64,000 bases of DNA from Agapanthus africanus. Taxonomy: Eukaryota; Streptophyta; Magnoliopsida; Asparagales; Amaryllidaceae. A program made the position numbers and the translations under genes. The stretch spans positions 505,551,176 to 505,615,175 of the forward strand of contig CM057347.1 of assembly GCA_030015575.1 (NCBI GenBank), written 5' to 3'. Under the pieces are notes generated by a model, which was not told the origin of the DNA, ran no database searches, and worked only from the letters and a program-made list of their open reading frames with translations. This document shows positions 23,313 to 33,989 of the stretch, one piece after another (within the stretch, counting starts at the first letter, position 1; every line of letters starts with the position of its first letter).

Positions 23313-24150
23313 TGATGGAACTTCGGATCTCCTTCAGATACCGTCCTCCGTCGATCTTGCGATGACTATCTTGGACGACTGAGATTTGGTTTTGGAGTTG
23401 TGGAGTGTGGATCTCAATGGGTTGGTGTTGGACGTCGAGCTACCCGCAAAGAAGTTCCGGAGTCGATGATCACCGTAGAATCCTCCGACGATCAAGTTAG
23501 AGCCAAGTAATAGGAGCAGAGTAGCGGCGTATTGAGATAATTCGAGTTAGCTGAGTCGTCTGAGAGAGGGCTTTATATAGAGGTCGCGTGGAGCGAGCAC
23601 CGCCGTCCGTTACGCCCCAGCGTTATACTCGCCTTGAATGGTGGGATGCGCTTATTAATGAAGGAATACGCTCATTAATGGAGAGATGCGCTAGCGTGAG
23701 ACGTGGATCGTGGATCGTGGGGAGGTGGATATCTCGCCCTGGCGATATACGCAGAGCCGTTGCGGGGTGCATGGGATCCACGCTCTTGGTTGACTGCGGG
23801 AGGCCGAGGAAGTTCAGCATATCATGAGCTCGGAGTCGAGCTGGGAGGCCGAGAAAGCTCGGCACGTCAGAAGACTCGGAGACGAGCCAGGATGCCGAGG
23901 AAGCTCGGCACGTCAGTCGGCTCGGAGACGAGACGGGAGACTGAGAAAGCTCGGCAACGAGCTGTTGGTAGTTTCCTAGGTGAAGGTGAAATGTATTCAG
24001 GGAGTCTCCCGAAAGGTCGGAAATGTTCCCGGAGAAGGGGATCCGAGGAATGTCCCCGATGCAACTCATTTATTCCACCCCCGTAGCCTTCGGGACACGT
24101 CATCTGCAATGTATCGTAATTTGAGGGGACACCACTTGTGAGCATCATCA
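23313..24150 (-). repeat. Tat B 3' LTR
   Basis: An 838-bp LTR related to the Tat A LTR. The minus strand starts TGATGATGCTCA; the left end is tgatggaac at 23313. A minus-strand TATA box (CTATATAAAG) lies at 23571-23580. Internal short repeats (gctcggcacgtcag/gagacgag) occur at about 23830-23960. Confidence 0.82.
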
Positions 24151-24166
24151 TTAGCCCCCCTCTCGT
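24151..24166 (-). other. Tat B polypurine tract
   Basis: On the minus strand GAGAGGGGGGCTAA directly precedes the LTR start TGATGATG. It marks the 3' LTR and orients the element leftward. Confidence 0.8.
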
Positions 24167-24568
24167 TCCGACCTATTCAAGGGTCGGGTCGAGAGTGGTC
24201 TGCTTGGTCATTCTTATGCTCAATTGGGCGCCAAGGAATCGTAATGCGGATCGTCCGGAAACGGCATGGTGTTTGGTGGTTACGTCGTTTCGGTCTTTGG
24301 GCCCACGTGTCCCTTCTTCATTCGCCTAAATCTTTGCGCATATCCCTTATGGCGTCAGCGGATCAATGAAATGATCGCGCTTTAAAGAGGGGGCGCCGTT
24401 CCAGTTGGTCGCCAGTTGGGATACGGGCCACGTGTCAGATGTCGGTTAGTGGGCGCAACAGGCTGCCGCTGTCGCCTGCAACCGAAGGGACGTCCCCAAT
24501 GGCCGATCGCCACATGGAGCTCTAATGGCTGGCAGGCGCGACGCTTCGTTTTGGCGGGAATCGATCTG

Positions 24569-24603
24569 GGCCGTTAGGTTCTCTCTTTGGAGTGTATAAA
24601 TAG
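24569..24603 (+). promoter_or_regulatory. Candidate promoter of antisense gene 2
   Basis: GGCCGTT at 24569-24575 is followed by TATAAATAG at 24595-24603, about 135 bases before the ATG at 24738. The same two motifs at nearly the same spacing (26 versus 25) precede the other antisense gene (38188, 38213). Confidence 0.65.
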
Positions 24604-25625
24604 GAGAGGATCCCCCTTGGGCCAACACTTCCATCATAATTTACTTTCGTTGTTAAAGATTGCCCGGCGCTTCTTCCTTTTAGATCAGATCACCCGCTTA
24701 TCTTCCTCGGCGAGCCTATTCTCTTGAATCAGGTTAGATGTCTTCATCTGAGGAGTCTGTAAAGATAGTTAGGGTTGAGTCGGACGATGAGGCTCCGATT
24801 GTTGGGGCCGAGTCCAGCGGGTCTTACTCATCTTCGGCTTCAGATAGCCGAGAGGGTTCTTCTGACGCGTCGTCTGTGTCGGGATCGCCCCTAGAGCTAG
24901 GGCTGCCCGTGTCGCTCGCTGCCGGGTGGCGACAAGGGCCCCTAAGGTGCGCATCGGGAACGCCCGCGATGCGGCCTCCGTCTTGAGGAATATATACGAG
25001 CTTACTGAGATTCGGGCTCGATTCCATATTCCCTCCAACTATTTTTTTCGTTTAGCTAAGGAGGGTGAGCGGGCGGACCAGGTGCTGGGCAAGAAGATTG
25101 CCCTGTATTTGGAAGCATTCCGTGACGGAATGCGTCTGCCCTTTTCAGCCGAGGTATGTGGGGTGCTTCGTTGCTTCCATCTTGCCCCTGGCCAGCTAGC
25201 GCCGAACTCGTGGAGAATTCTCCTTGGGTTTCTGGTCTGGTTGAAACTTGAAAACATCCCCTTCAGTTTGACCCTCCTCGTTTCCTTCCTCTGTTATAAG
25301 AATCAACCTGGCACCAGCAAGGATGAGCCGAGCTGGGTGTATTTTTCCTTCAAAAAACTTAAGGGCGGGGTGGCCGGGTCGAGTGTGGTAGCTGTCCCCT
25401 CTTCCATCCATGAATGGAAGGAGAAGTTCATTTTCGTTGGGCCACCCGAGGGCGAGGATTGGCCCGTGCCTATACAGTGGCACATGGCCGACTGCCCGAG
25501 AGCGAAACAGTCATCTTCACCCGAGGCAAGGGTGGTATCTTTGTAGGAGCCGATCCAGCAGGCCGATGTCCTGCTTTCTGAGCAGGCTCTGAGCTGGGCT
25601 GGGCTCAGCCCCGCGCGCTTCCTGG

Positions 25626-25724
25626 GTAAGTTAGGACACTAGACGGTCCATTTAGAGTTTGATGAATTTTCTTTGCCCTTTTTAGCGTCACTAACCCTCT
25701 TTATGTATTCCCCCCTTTTTGCAG
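25626..25724 (+). other. Candidate intron 1 of antisense gene 2
   Basis: The 99-bp stretch starts GTAAGT and ends with a pyrimidine run and TTTTTGCAG. Coding-like sequence lies on both sides (…GCGCGCTTCCTGG before, gagcaaatggaccg after). Confidence 0.6.
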
Positions 25725-26170
25725 AGCAAATGGACCGATTCAAGTTCTTAGCTGCCATGGCCGCGAAGGCCCAAAAGAAGACCGGAGGTGGAAGCTCGTC
25801 TCGACCAGGTCCGAGCTCGGCCCCGAGGCCTGCCCCACCAAGCAAGCCTTCAGCTGCGTCACCCTGAGTCCCCGAAGAGCGCCGTGGGGGGAGGGGGCAG
25901 AGGCATGCGCGGGATCCGGCGCCCCGGGCGAGGGAGGAAGAGGAGGAGGCCGAGCCCACCGACGTCCCCCTAAAAAGGCACAAAAGGACGGTTTCTCGGG
26001 CGCCTTCTACCGGGATCCCAATGCAGGAGGGGGACTTCTGCTTCGAGGTGCCCTCGGGGCTCTCCGTCGCCGACAGCTTGCTCTTCGACATGGAGCAAGC
26101 AGCTGGGGGCAAGATTCCATAGGGAACCCTGAAGGCCCAGGTGGCCACCAACATTCAGGCGGCAGTACAG

Positions 26171-26256
26171 GTCGGTATCCGTTTTTCTTTAAGAATCTTC
26201 TTATGCATATTTTTATTAGTTTGAACGTTTCTAACTCCTTTTGCTACTTTTCTCAG
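26171..26256 (+). other. Candidate intron 2 of antisense gene 2
   Basis: The 86-bp T-rich stretch starts GTCGGTATCC and ends CTTTTCTCAG. The coiled-coil frame opens just after it. The donor is weaker than that of intron 1. Confidence 0.5.
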
Positions 26257-26919
26257 GTCCTCCACCACTGCGCCCTCCTTGTAAATATAGAATCCGAGGA
26301 GATAGCCCCGGCCATGAAGAAGGCGGGTGAATCTTTCTCGCGGGAGGAGGATCTGTGCCTTCGGCTGCAACAGGCGGAGGAGAAGATAGCCGCCCTCGAA
26401 ACCCGGGTGGTCGCCGAGGAGCTCACGAACTCTAAGTATAAGGAATCTCACCGACTTCTGAGTGAATCCAACCGGGCTATCTAGACCAAGTTGGAGGAGG
26501 TTGGTAATCTCTATAACGCAATGAAGAAGTCGAGGGACGTTAGCAGGAAGGACATCCGGGTAGCGCTCGAGGCCGTGAAGCTTGCTAAGGTCTGGGCGGT
26601 GAAGTCCATGGAAAGGTATAAAGCGTCGGACCAGTTCTACGCCGACCTCGCTGAAGCCTCATCCATCGTTTGGCACCAGGCTCTCGACGCCGTCAAGGCG
26701 TTGATGCCGGAGTTCGTCGACAGCGAGCTCCAGGTCCAGTACCCTCTCTCTGAGGATGCGCCAAAGGTGGAAGTTCCCGGGGCGGCCATCGGGGGTGAGG
26801 CTGTCGGGGAGGACGCCGGGGGTGAGGCTGTCGGTGGAAGCGCCGACCCAGAGGTCGCCATTTTGGTCCCCGACGCTAGCGTCGAGCAGGGTGAGATCCT
26901 CCCCGAGCCTACGTCCTAA

Positions 26920-27342
26920 GCTTTCCTTCCTAGGGGAATTTTTTCTTTTTTTCAAAGTTTTGTAAGCCTCCGGGGGTTTTTGTAAGGCTGAGGAGCCTAG
27001 AATACCTTGTGTTTATTTTCGGATCATAAATAAAGTGTACCTTCTTCTTCATTGTTCAAATGTTTAGCTCGTATACTTTTGTTTGTATTTTCATTCTCCA
27101 AGTATATTTAGCTCGTCAATAGTCTCATTCCGCGAGTGTTAGGTCGAGGGTTGTTGTCCGGCCTTTTTATGTGACGATCGCGCGTCAAGTGTAAGTCAAG
27201 TAACAGAAGGTCGGTACCCTCCCGTTCCCCGGAGTTGAGGTAGCGATCATTCATTTAGCATGAATCGAAAAATAGCTAAGTTAGAATAGGTCGGTGTTGA
27301 CTGATTCTTCCTTGACGAGGGCGTTGGATCAATCTTTTCTTA
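26920..27342 (+). other. 3' flank of antisense gene 2
   Basis: T-rich sequence with an AATAAA poly(A) signal at 27029-27034, about 110 bases after the stop. No further gene is seen before the tandem array. Confidence 0.5.
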
Positions 27343-27774
27343 GGGCAGGAACTTACCCCACACGGACGAGCCGAACAGGAGTATGTTCGGTGGCCTCTTG
27401 GTGAGGGCTTTAGATCCTTAGCGTTGATGGGTAGGAAGCTACCCGCTAGGGATGGACCGGACAGGAAGCTGCTCGGTGGCCTCGCAACGAGGGCTTTAGA
27501 TCCTTAGCATTGTTGGGTAGGAAGCTACCCGCTAGGTATAGACCGGGCAGGAAGCTGTTCGGTGGCCTCACAATGAGAGCTTTAGGTCCTTAGCGTTATT
27601 GGGTAGGAAACTGCCCGCTAGGGACGGATCGGGAAGGAAGCTTCTCGGTGGCCTCGCAATGAGGGCTTCAGATCCTTAGTGTTGATGGATAGGAAGCTAC
27701 CCGCTAGAGATGGACCGGGTAGGGAAGCTGCTCAGTGGTCTCATTAAGAGGGCTTCAGATCCTTAGTATGGATG
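27343..27774. repeat. 86-bp tandem array, left part
   Basis: Units start at 27343, 27429, 27515, 27601 and 27687, exactly 86 bp apart. Each contains gggtaggaagctacccgctag, a short inverted repeat (ggtag..ctacc), and cggtggcctcg...agatccttag. The array is cut by Copia 1 at 27775 and resumes at 37579. Confidence 0.92.
27770..27774. repeat. Target-site duplication of Copia 1 (GGATG)
   Basis: GGATG at 27770-27774 is repeated at 37579-37583, flanking the Copia 1 LTRs. Confidence 0.92.
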
Positions 27775-29661
27775 TGTTAGTGTATATGCCCTAGAGGCCA
27801 TTATTGTATCATACTAGCTTGTATATTACTTAATGGAAGCTTGGGATATGCACAGTTATATTAACAGTCTTGCTAAACATGGTAGTATGCTACTTGGTTA
27901 TATCTATCTTAATATGTGTGTATTGATAGAGCCCTTAGGATCTTGCTTGACTACCAGCGTTGTGATGACAGTCACACTAGTGGGGGCTGGGTAGTCTACA
28001 AGCACATCCTTTTTCAGGTCCCTAGTCGTAGGATTATCGAGACAGGGCATCGATACTCCGGAGTAGACTAGTGTGTACGCTTCTCATCCCAGTTGGGGAG
28101 ATGGTCTGTCCTACAGCCATCAGTACGTCGTACTGGAGATAGTATACAGGTGCTCGTTGGGTTACGGGTACACCGGACAGGACTCGCAGGGAACTGTTGG
28201 TTGGTATTATACCCGTCGTCAATAAACAGTTCCTAGGTGACATGAGTACAGCATAGTCCGCAGACTTGACACTGCTACTTCGCCTCGAGTGTGTCCCACT
28301 ATTCTTAGATTGCTACCCTGCCACGGCTCAAAGAAGTCGTGCAAATAGGTAGCAGTTGGGTGCAGTCCCGAGCACTTGGAGGTAGTAGTGGTTAGACAGG
28401 ATTCGTCTCTCTCGGTATTGGGAGTTGATATCGCGCTGTATCTGAGAGCCATTACGCAAAGTCCCTGGCCAGGGCAAGCGAGATTTACTGGTAGGTTTTC
28501 CTGTAGTTTCTCAAGGTGTAATGGGCTTCACTCCGACATGACTTATACCGCTTTTAGGGGACTGACGCTTGCCGCCCCCTAGGCCCGATATGCGATAGTC
28601 CTAAACGAACAGACCGGACTGTACGGAGATTGTCACATCAGGCTCAGTAGGAGTTCGGATGAGTTTCCTCATCGGCCTTCTTATCGACATCTACCTGGGG
28701 ACCGTTTCGTACAGCTAGTGTCGCTTGCGGTCTGTGGTTAAACCCACTGCCAGCGTAGTAGTTAAGTCTTTAGAGTCCCACACAGAGAGTTTCCCTGCTC
28801 CAGGCGAAACGATATAGAGGTCGTATGGTTTTACGACAGGGTTCGGACATATACATGCATTTATGCACGTACGATGTTCGGACAGTTTTTACTAGCCCGT
28901 TTTGGTTTAAGCCAGATTCTATTATCGGATTATTGGATTTATACAGTCTAAAGTTTTTCATTTTTTCACGGATAGGAGGGGCGTTCTCGTAATTTAGCGA
29001 GAAGCTTCTAGAAGGATGATGACTTGGGGGCTAAGGTGGCATTTGCATTTATTGATTTAGTGACTCATTTGTGTGATTCATCCATGGAGTTAATGATGCA
29101 TTTAATGGCTAATGACTCATGAGATGAATCACACAAGATGAATGAATGAAGCATGGTTGATAAATCATTTGATTTATTTATTTGATAAATCATTATGCTT
29201 CATATATTCAAATGATATCATTATTTCATTTCATTCTCACTCTCACCTTCTCTCTCATCAAGCTCTCTCTCTTCAAACCCTAATCTTAACCTCTCATGTG
29301 TTGAGATCAAGGATTAGCAAGACTCATTAATCCATAATCATACTCTATATCCCTAGGTGACTTTGATTATCTATTAGAGTAATCTAGTTACCTCAAGATT
29401 AGAGGTAAAGCTTGGAGTAGAAGCTCTCGGGTTGATCGTCTATTACAAAGAGGAGGCCAACGAGGAGGTGGTTAACGAGAAGAAGAAGGATTTGGTTCAC
29501 TAAGTATAATTTTCTTTCATAGTAGCTAATTACTCATATGATAGTGTTAGTTATAGTTTAGCAAAGATCCTTTTGGTTAGTCGATGTTAGTTTCAAGAAA
29601 AAGATTGTTTTTCATATATCCGCCTCCCCGCAACTCGTGGGGTGTACAACGTCGACTTACA
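27775..29661 (+). repeat. Copia 1 5' LTR
   Basis: This 1,887-bp LTR starts TGTTAGTGTATATGCCCTAG and ends GTCGACTTACA. A conserved structured block shared with Copia 2 lies at about 28380-28590 (ctcccggtattgggag hairpin, ccctggccaggg palindrome at 28463-28474). No gene is seen. Confidence 0.92.
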
Positions 29662-29662
29662 G

Positions 29663-29679
29663 TGGTATCAGAGACTCGC
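29663..29679 (+). other. Copia 1 primer-binding site (initiator tRNA-Met)
   Basis: TGGTATCAGAGACTCGC lies one base inside the 5' LTR. The first eleven bases match the usual initiator-Met primer site of plant LTR elements. Confidence 0.85.
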
Positions 29680-31734
29680 TAAACCATAACTAACTTGTTA
29701 GCAAAGTCGTTAGAAATTCGATCGCAAAACGAACCGGAAAAAACATCATTGTTATCAAGTTTCTGTCGATTTTAAAACAGGGTCTAAAGTTTTTTCAAGG
29801 ACCCTTAAAATTACAAGCAGGGAAACTTAAGAACACTGGAGAAATTTGGGGTCCTAACTCGTCCAAACCGCCGCGGAACCGCGGCCGATCCAACCGATCC
29901 GCAGCGGATCCGCCGCCGAGTTGACTCAAATTTCCCCAGTAACTCCTCTGTGTTAATTTTGTTCTTTCTGGAATGTTTTGTTTCTGCTCAAGTCTCAGGT
30001 GCACAGAGAAGTTTTTGGAGTAGAATCAATTGTGTTTGCTCAATCAAAATTCTACGATGTTTGGCTAATTAGATTATATCTGTGAATTATATAATGTGTT
30101 CGTAAACCCCCCTAACTGCTAGTATGTCGGTTGGCAGGGGGTTGCACATTTCTGTAATGATTTTACTGTTTGTGTTTATGAACTTGATTGGATCGTTGTG
30201 ATGATTAGCCGGGGTTTGAGATGGGTTTTAATATTCATTCATTCGATATAAATTATAATATGATGTAATATTCTTTTGCGGGGCACATCCAGGTTGCGGT
30301 TGTAGCCACCGTTGTATTATTTCATTTACTGATTTTTGCTCCTAGGATAGACCCAAGGAGGGGTGCACAAACTACCGGGTACTTTGAAGTGTTTAGTGGC
30401 CTACTCACGTTGTTGAGGGAAACCGCTTCACTTCGGGTACTTGGCGGGTAGTTTTCCATACCCGTAGGGGTCTAGGATGGGGTAATGGCTATTCATCACA
30501 ACTGTGTAATCTGTCTTTCGATGCAGGCTCAAAGGAAACGCGGATTGCTTGTATATCCAATAATGTTCATCTGTGATCTGGAATGCCTATTATTGCGTCT
30601 GACGAATGTACAATATCTATATATGATAGATATTTAGACGTCACTTATGTTTTACACCCGCGCTAGCCCGGCCCCCGCTCTGTCGTTAGTTAAGTAACCT
30701 AACGGGTGATGACGGGACCCAGTGGCGAATGCGGATGGCATAAGAGGACGTTGTATTTTCGTTGTTTTCTGCAATGATAGGTTAATTGATGGGACGCATT
30801 ATATTAATGCAAAGAAAATAAACCAAAGTTGAATCGTTGGAACAGTTTAAAAGAAACCACTCAGTTATTTTAAAACAGAGGATGTTTTTTAATTGCGGAG
30901 CTTTAACCACTCCTTTTAAAAGCTATCAGGTTCCTTCGATCATATCAAGTTCACTACGTTCACGGTTTCGCCAAAACCATTCGTAGCCCTCCGTCATTTC
31001 ATTTGGGTATTCAGCAGTATTCAAGCTATGTATTTTGACCTAACGCCAAGGCATAGTGTTTGGTAGCTGCTGGGTATTCATTTGTTGTATAGATAGATGA
31101 GTTAGTTTGGGACAGTCGTATTATCATTTGGCCTACGTCAAGGGTATGTACGGATGGGTTCAAATTAATAAGATAATGATGGGTAGAACTTGACATGTGA
31201 TTTATGACATTTTGACCTAACGCCAAGGTCATAAGAGCATGGGGCAAAAATTTATATCGGGAATTTCTAAAGAAATTGAAATTTGCAAAGAGATGCATAC
31301 CATTTGGAGTGTGATGAATGTTGGTAGGATTCCTTCAACATTATCACACGATGATATTTGGATCCCGATCCTACTGTGAGTATATGCTACTCATCAGGAG
31401 ATTCGTCACTTAAACGATCAATGCTATAAACCAAGTAGGTGCCGAGAAAGGTGTCAGCGGGGTTACGCCCCCAGAGAAAAGAGGTTATTTAATTAAGGAA
31501 CTTCGCGAAAGCGTTGGAAAACCTCCCTCGAAGTACCGACACCGGCCTGGCTGAACGGTTAAGCAAGTATTGTACGGTGAGAATAGTCCTGGCTAGTTCT
31601 TCCTTTTTGGTTTGAGGAGGGATTCGAGAAACAGTGGGAGCCATCCAGTTTAGATAAACTAAAAACCACTCTAAACTTGCAAGAGCATCATGCTAAAGTG
31701 TTCCCTCTCTCTCTCATTGCAGCGACCCAAAAAC
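29680..31734 (+). other. Copia 1 leader with three inverted repeats and a 3' splice-site-like tract
   Basis: The 2-kb untranslated leader has no supported ORF. Inverted-repeat motifs of the form tgRcctaN..aagg(tca) lie at 31036-31053, about 31129-31144 and 31213-31231. A pyrimidine run ending CATTGCAG at 31715-31722 precedes the gag ATG by 12 bases. Copia 2 has the same arrangement. Confidence 0.6.
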
Positions 31735-32556
31735 ATGACAGGCCTTAAGTTACTTTTAGAGAAAAATATATTGACAGGGCTAAACTATAAAGATTGGCTG
31801 CGGAATGTCAAGATGGCTTTGACTTATGATAAATTGGGGTATGTCCTTACCACTAAGGCACCTGCTGTCCCTGGTCCTAAATCCAGTAATGCGGATAAGG
31901 AAATCCACAAAACCTGGGAGTTAGATTGTGCGAAGGCCAAGTGCATCGTGCTTGTCTCGATGAATAATGAATATCAGAGGAGGCATGAGGATATGGCTCT
32001 TGAATCCATATTTCTCCATACAAAGCATCTGTATGGGGAGCAATCTCGTATAGCAAGATACAAGACCTCGAAGAACCTGTTTTAGGCGAGGTTGGCCGTC
32101 GGGTCGTCTGTAGGAGAACATGTCCTAAAGATGATTGGCTATATAGAAGAGCTCGCAGACCTGGGGACGACTTTGGAGAATGAGCTCTATACAGACTTGA
32201 TTCTCCAGTCCCTTCCTTCCACCTACGCCCAGTTTATTCTGAATTTCAACATTCAAAGAAAAGAAGTTGAACTTCTAGAACTCCTTAACATGTTGAGGAG
32301 TGCAGAGGGCATCTTGCAGAAGACGAGGGAAACACCCGCTATGTTTGTTCGCGGTGCTTCTTCTTCCGGGTCCAAGGCTAGGGCCAAAGGAAGGAAGAAT
32401 AAGGCCGCCACCAAACCTACAGGAGGTGTTAGTAAGGTGGGAGTGAAGGGAAAGAAAAAGATTGCGGTGCTAGTAGTGTCTAAGGATGAGTGCTTCCATT
32501 ATCATAGAAAAGGGCACTGGAAGAAAGATTGCAAGGCTTGGAATGCCAAGAACTAG
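31735..32556 (+). pseudogene. Copia 1 gag (broken)
   Basis: The capsid protein likely starts at ATG 31735 (MTGLKLLLEKNILTGLNYKDWL). An in-frame ATG at 31690 lies before the pyrimidine/CAG tract and is less likely. The frame is cut by TAG near 32083, where CAG is likely, then continues through HVLKMIGYIEEL and LPSTYAQFILNF. A Lys-rich nucleocapsid follows. Its zinc knuckle reads C-FH-Y-HRKG-H-WKKD-C: the second metal cysteine has become tyrosine, a single G to A change. Another TAG at 32554 separates it from protease in the same frame. Confidence 0.9.
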
Positions 32557-33870
32557 GAACCGAAGCAAGTTGTGGTTTCGACTTCAGGTGTGTTTGTAAT
32601 TGAGAATTGTCTGTCAATCAACTCTACTTTCTGGGTATTGGATACCGGATCAGGATCTCATATATGCAATTCATTGCAGGCACTGAGAAACCATAGAGTG
32701 CTGAAGGTTGGTGATATGACCCTCCAGGTTGCTAACGGAGCTAGCGTGGGAGCTGTGTCCGTAGGGGATTATCACCTTAGATTGACGAGTGGACATATTT
32801 TGGTTTTGCATAACTTTTTTTGTGTACCTAGTTTAACGTGTAATATCATATCAGTTTCCTTGTTATCAAAAGAAGGTTATGATTTCACGTTTGTAAGCGA
32901 TGTTGTTAACATCCACCTAAATCATGGTTTGATTGGGTCCGGTACGCTGGATAACGGTATATATGTCTTAAACCAATTACAGATTTTCAATGTCCAGAAC
33001 ACACTAAAAAGAAAGTCTCCAGGTTTAAATAAAACTTTCTTATGGCATTATAAACTAGGTCAAATCAATGAGGCAAGGTTAACTAAGTTACATAGAGAAA
33101 GATATTTGGATTCATTCGAATATCAAACTTATGCCACTTGTCAATCATGTCTCAAAGGAAAGATGACAAAGACTCCATTTACCGGACATGGAGTAAGAGC
33201 GAGCGAGCTCTTAGGACTCATCCACAAGGATGTATATGGTCCAATGTCTACACATGCAAGAGGTGGTTTTTCCTATTTCATTACTTTTACAGATGATAAC
33301 TCTAGGTACGGATTCATTTTCTTGATGAAACATAAATCCAAGGCTTTTGAGAAATTCCAAGAGTATAAGAATGAAGTAGAAAACCAAACCGGCAAAAGTA
33401 TTGACACTGAGATCTGATCGAGGTGGTGAATACTTAAGTGCCGAGTTCCTAGGTTACCTAAAAGAGAAAGGAATTCTCTCTCAACTTACTCCTCCATACA
33501 CTCCACAGCATAACGATGTATCGGAGAGACGGAATCGAACCCTATTGGATATGGTACGTTCCATGATGAGTAATGCTGAGTTACCGCGATCTTTCTGGGG
33601 TTATGCGCTAGAATCAGCGGCATATCTTTTGAACAAAGCTCCTACCAAGACTGTGCCTACCACTCCATATCAGATGTGGAGTGGGAGGAAACCCTATCTT
33701 CAGTATCTAAAGATAAGGGGATGTCCAGCTTTTGTTAAAAAGAAGCATGCGGACAAGCTCGAGGCACGATCAGTACAGTGTAAGTTTGTGGGATATCCAA
33801 AGAACTCCAAGGGGTATTATTTCTATTACGCAGAGGAACAAAAAGTTTTTTGTTTCTCGTAATGCCCATT
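32557..33870 (+). pseudogene. Copia 1 protease-integrase (broken)
   Basis: The protease active site VLDTGSGSHIC lies near 32640. The integrase zinc finger has LWHYKLGQIN, with the second histidine replaced by glutamine (Copia 2 has LGHIN), then CQSCLKGKMT. The core has D in IHKDVYGPM, D in [10 protein letters not shown] and E in [12 protein letters not shown] small indel near 33396 shifts the frame between the first two catalytic residues. A one-T excess in the run at 33845-33850 shifts it again. Stops follow to about 33990, so integrase and RT are not joined. Confidence 0.9.
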
Positions 33871-33989
33871 TTCTAGAACAATAGTTTTTAGAAAAGGAAA
33901 CAAGTGGGAGCGAAATAGAACTGGAAGAAATTCCAGAACCACAAACTACTACTGAAAGGTAGAACCAGTAGTTCAAGTAGAACAGGACA

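Larger units (their letters stand above)
24738..26919 (+). pseudogene. Antisense gene 2 of Tat B, 'putative gypsy-type transposon' (Transposase_28-like) protein
   Basis: A plus-strand gene inside a minus-strand element. The head (24738) is Ser/acidic-rich (MSSSEESVKIV). After a frameshift near 24900 a globular domain runs to 25546 with the blocks IPSNYFFRLAKEGERAD, YLEAFRDGMRLPF, FHLAPGQLAPNSWRIL and PSWVYFSFK, which I recognise as the domain usually labelled Transposase_28/putative gypsy-type transposon. Function is unknown. A middle part (25725-25867) is basic then Ser/Pro-rich. The C-terminal part (26257-26919) is a charged, probably coiled-coil region (SREEDLCLRLQQAEEKIAALE) with a TAG at 26482 where CAG is likely. 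Two intron-like gaps separate these parts. A stop near 25545 and frame breaks near 25867 make it a pseudogene as it stands. Confidence 0.75.

Noticed and set aside
20639-24150. P450 captured inside one Tat element (transduction)
   Set aside because: The left LTR is a 5' LTR and the right LTR is a 3' LTR of a neighbour, judged from primer-binding region and purine tract.
29663-29679. tRNA-like match next to LTRs (also 45543, 59826, 12769)
   Set aside because: These are primer-binding sites complementary to tRNA 3' ends, with no tRNA cloverleaf around them.
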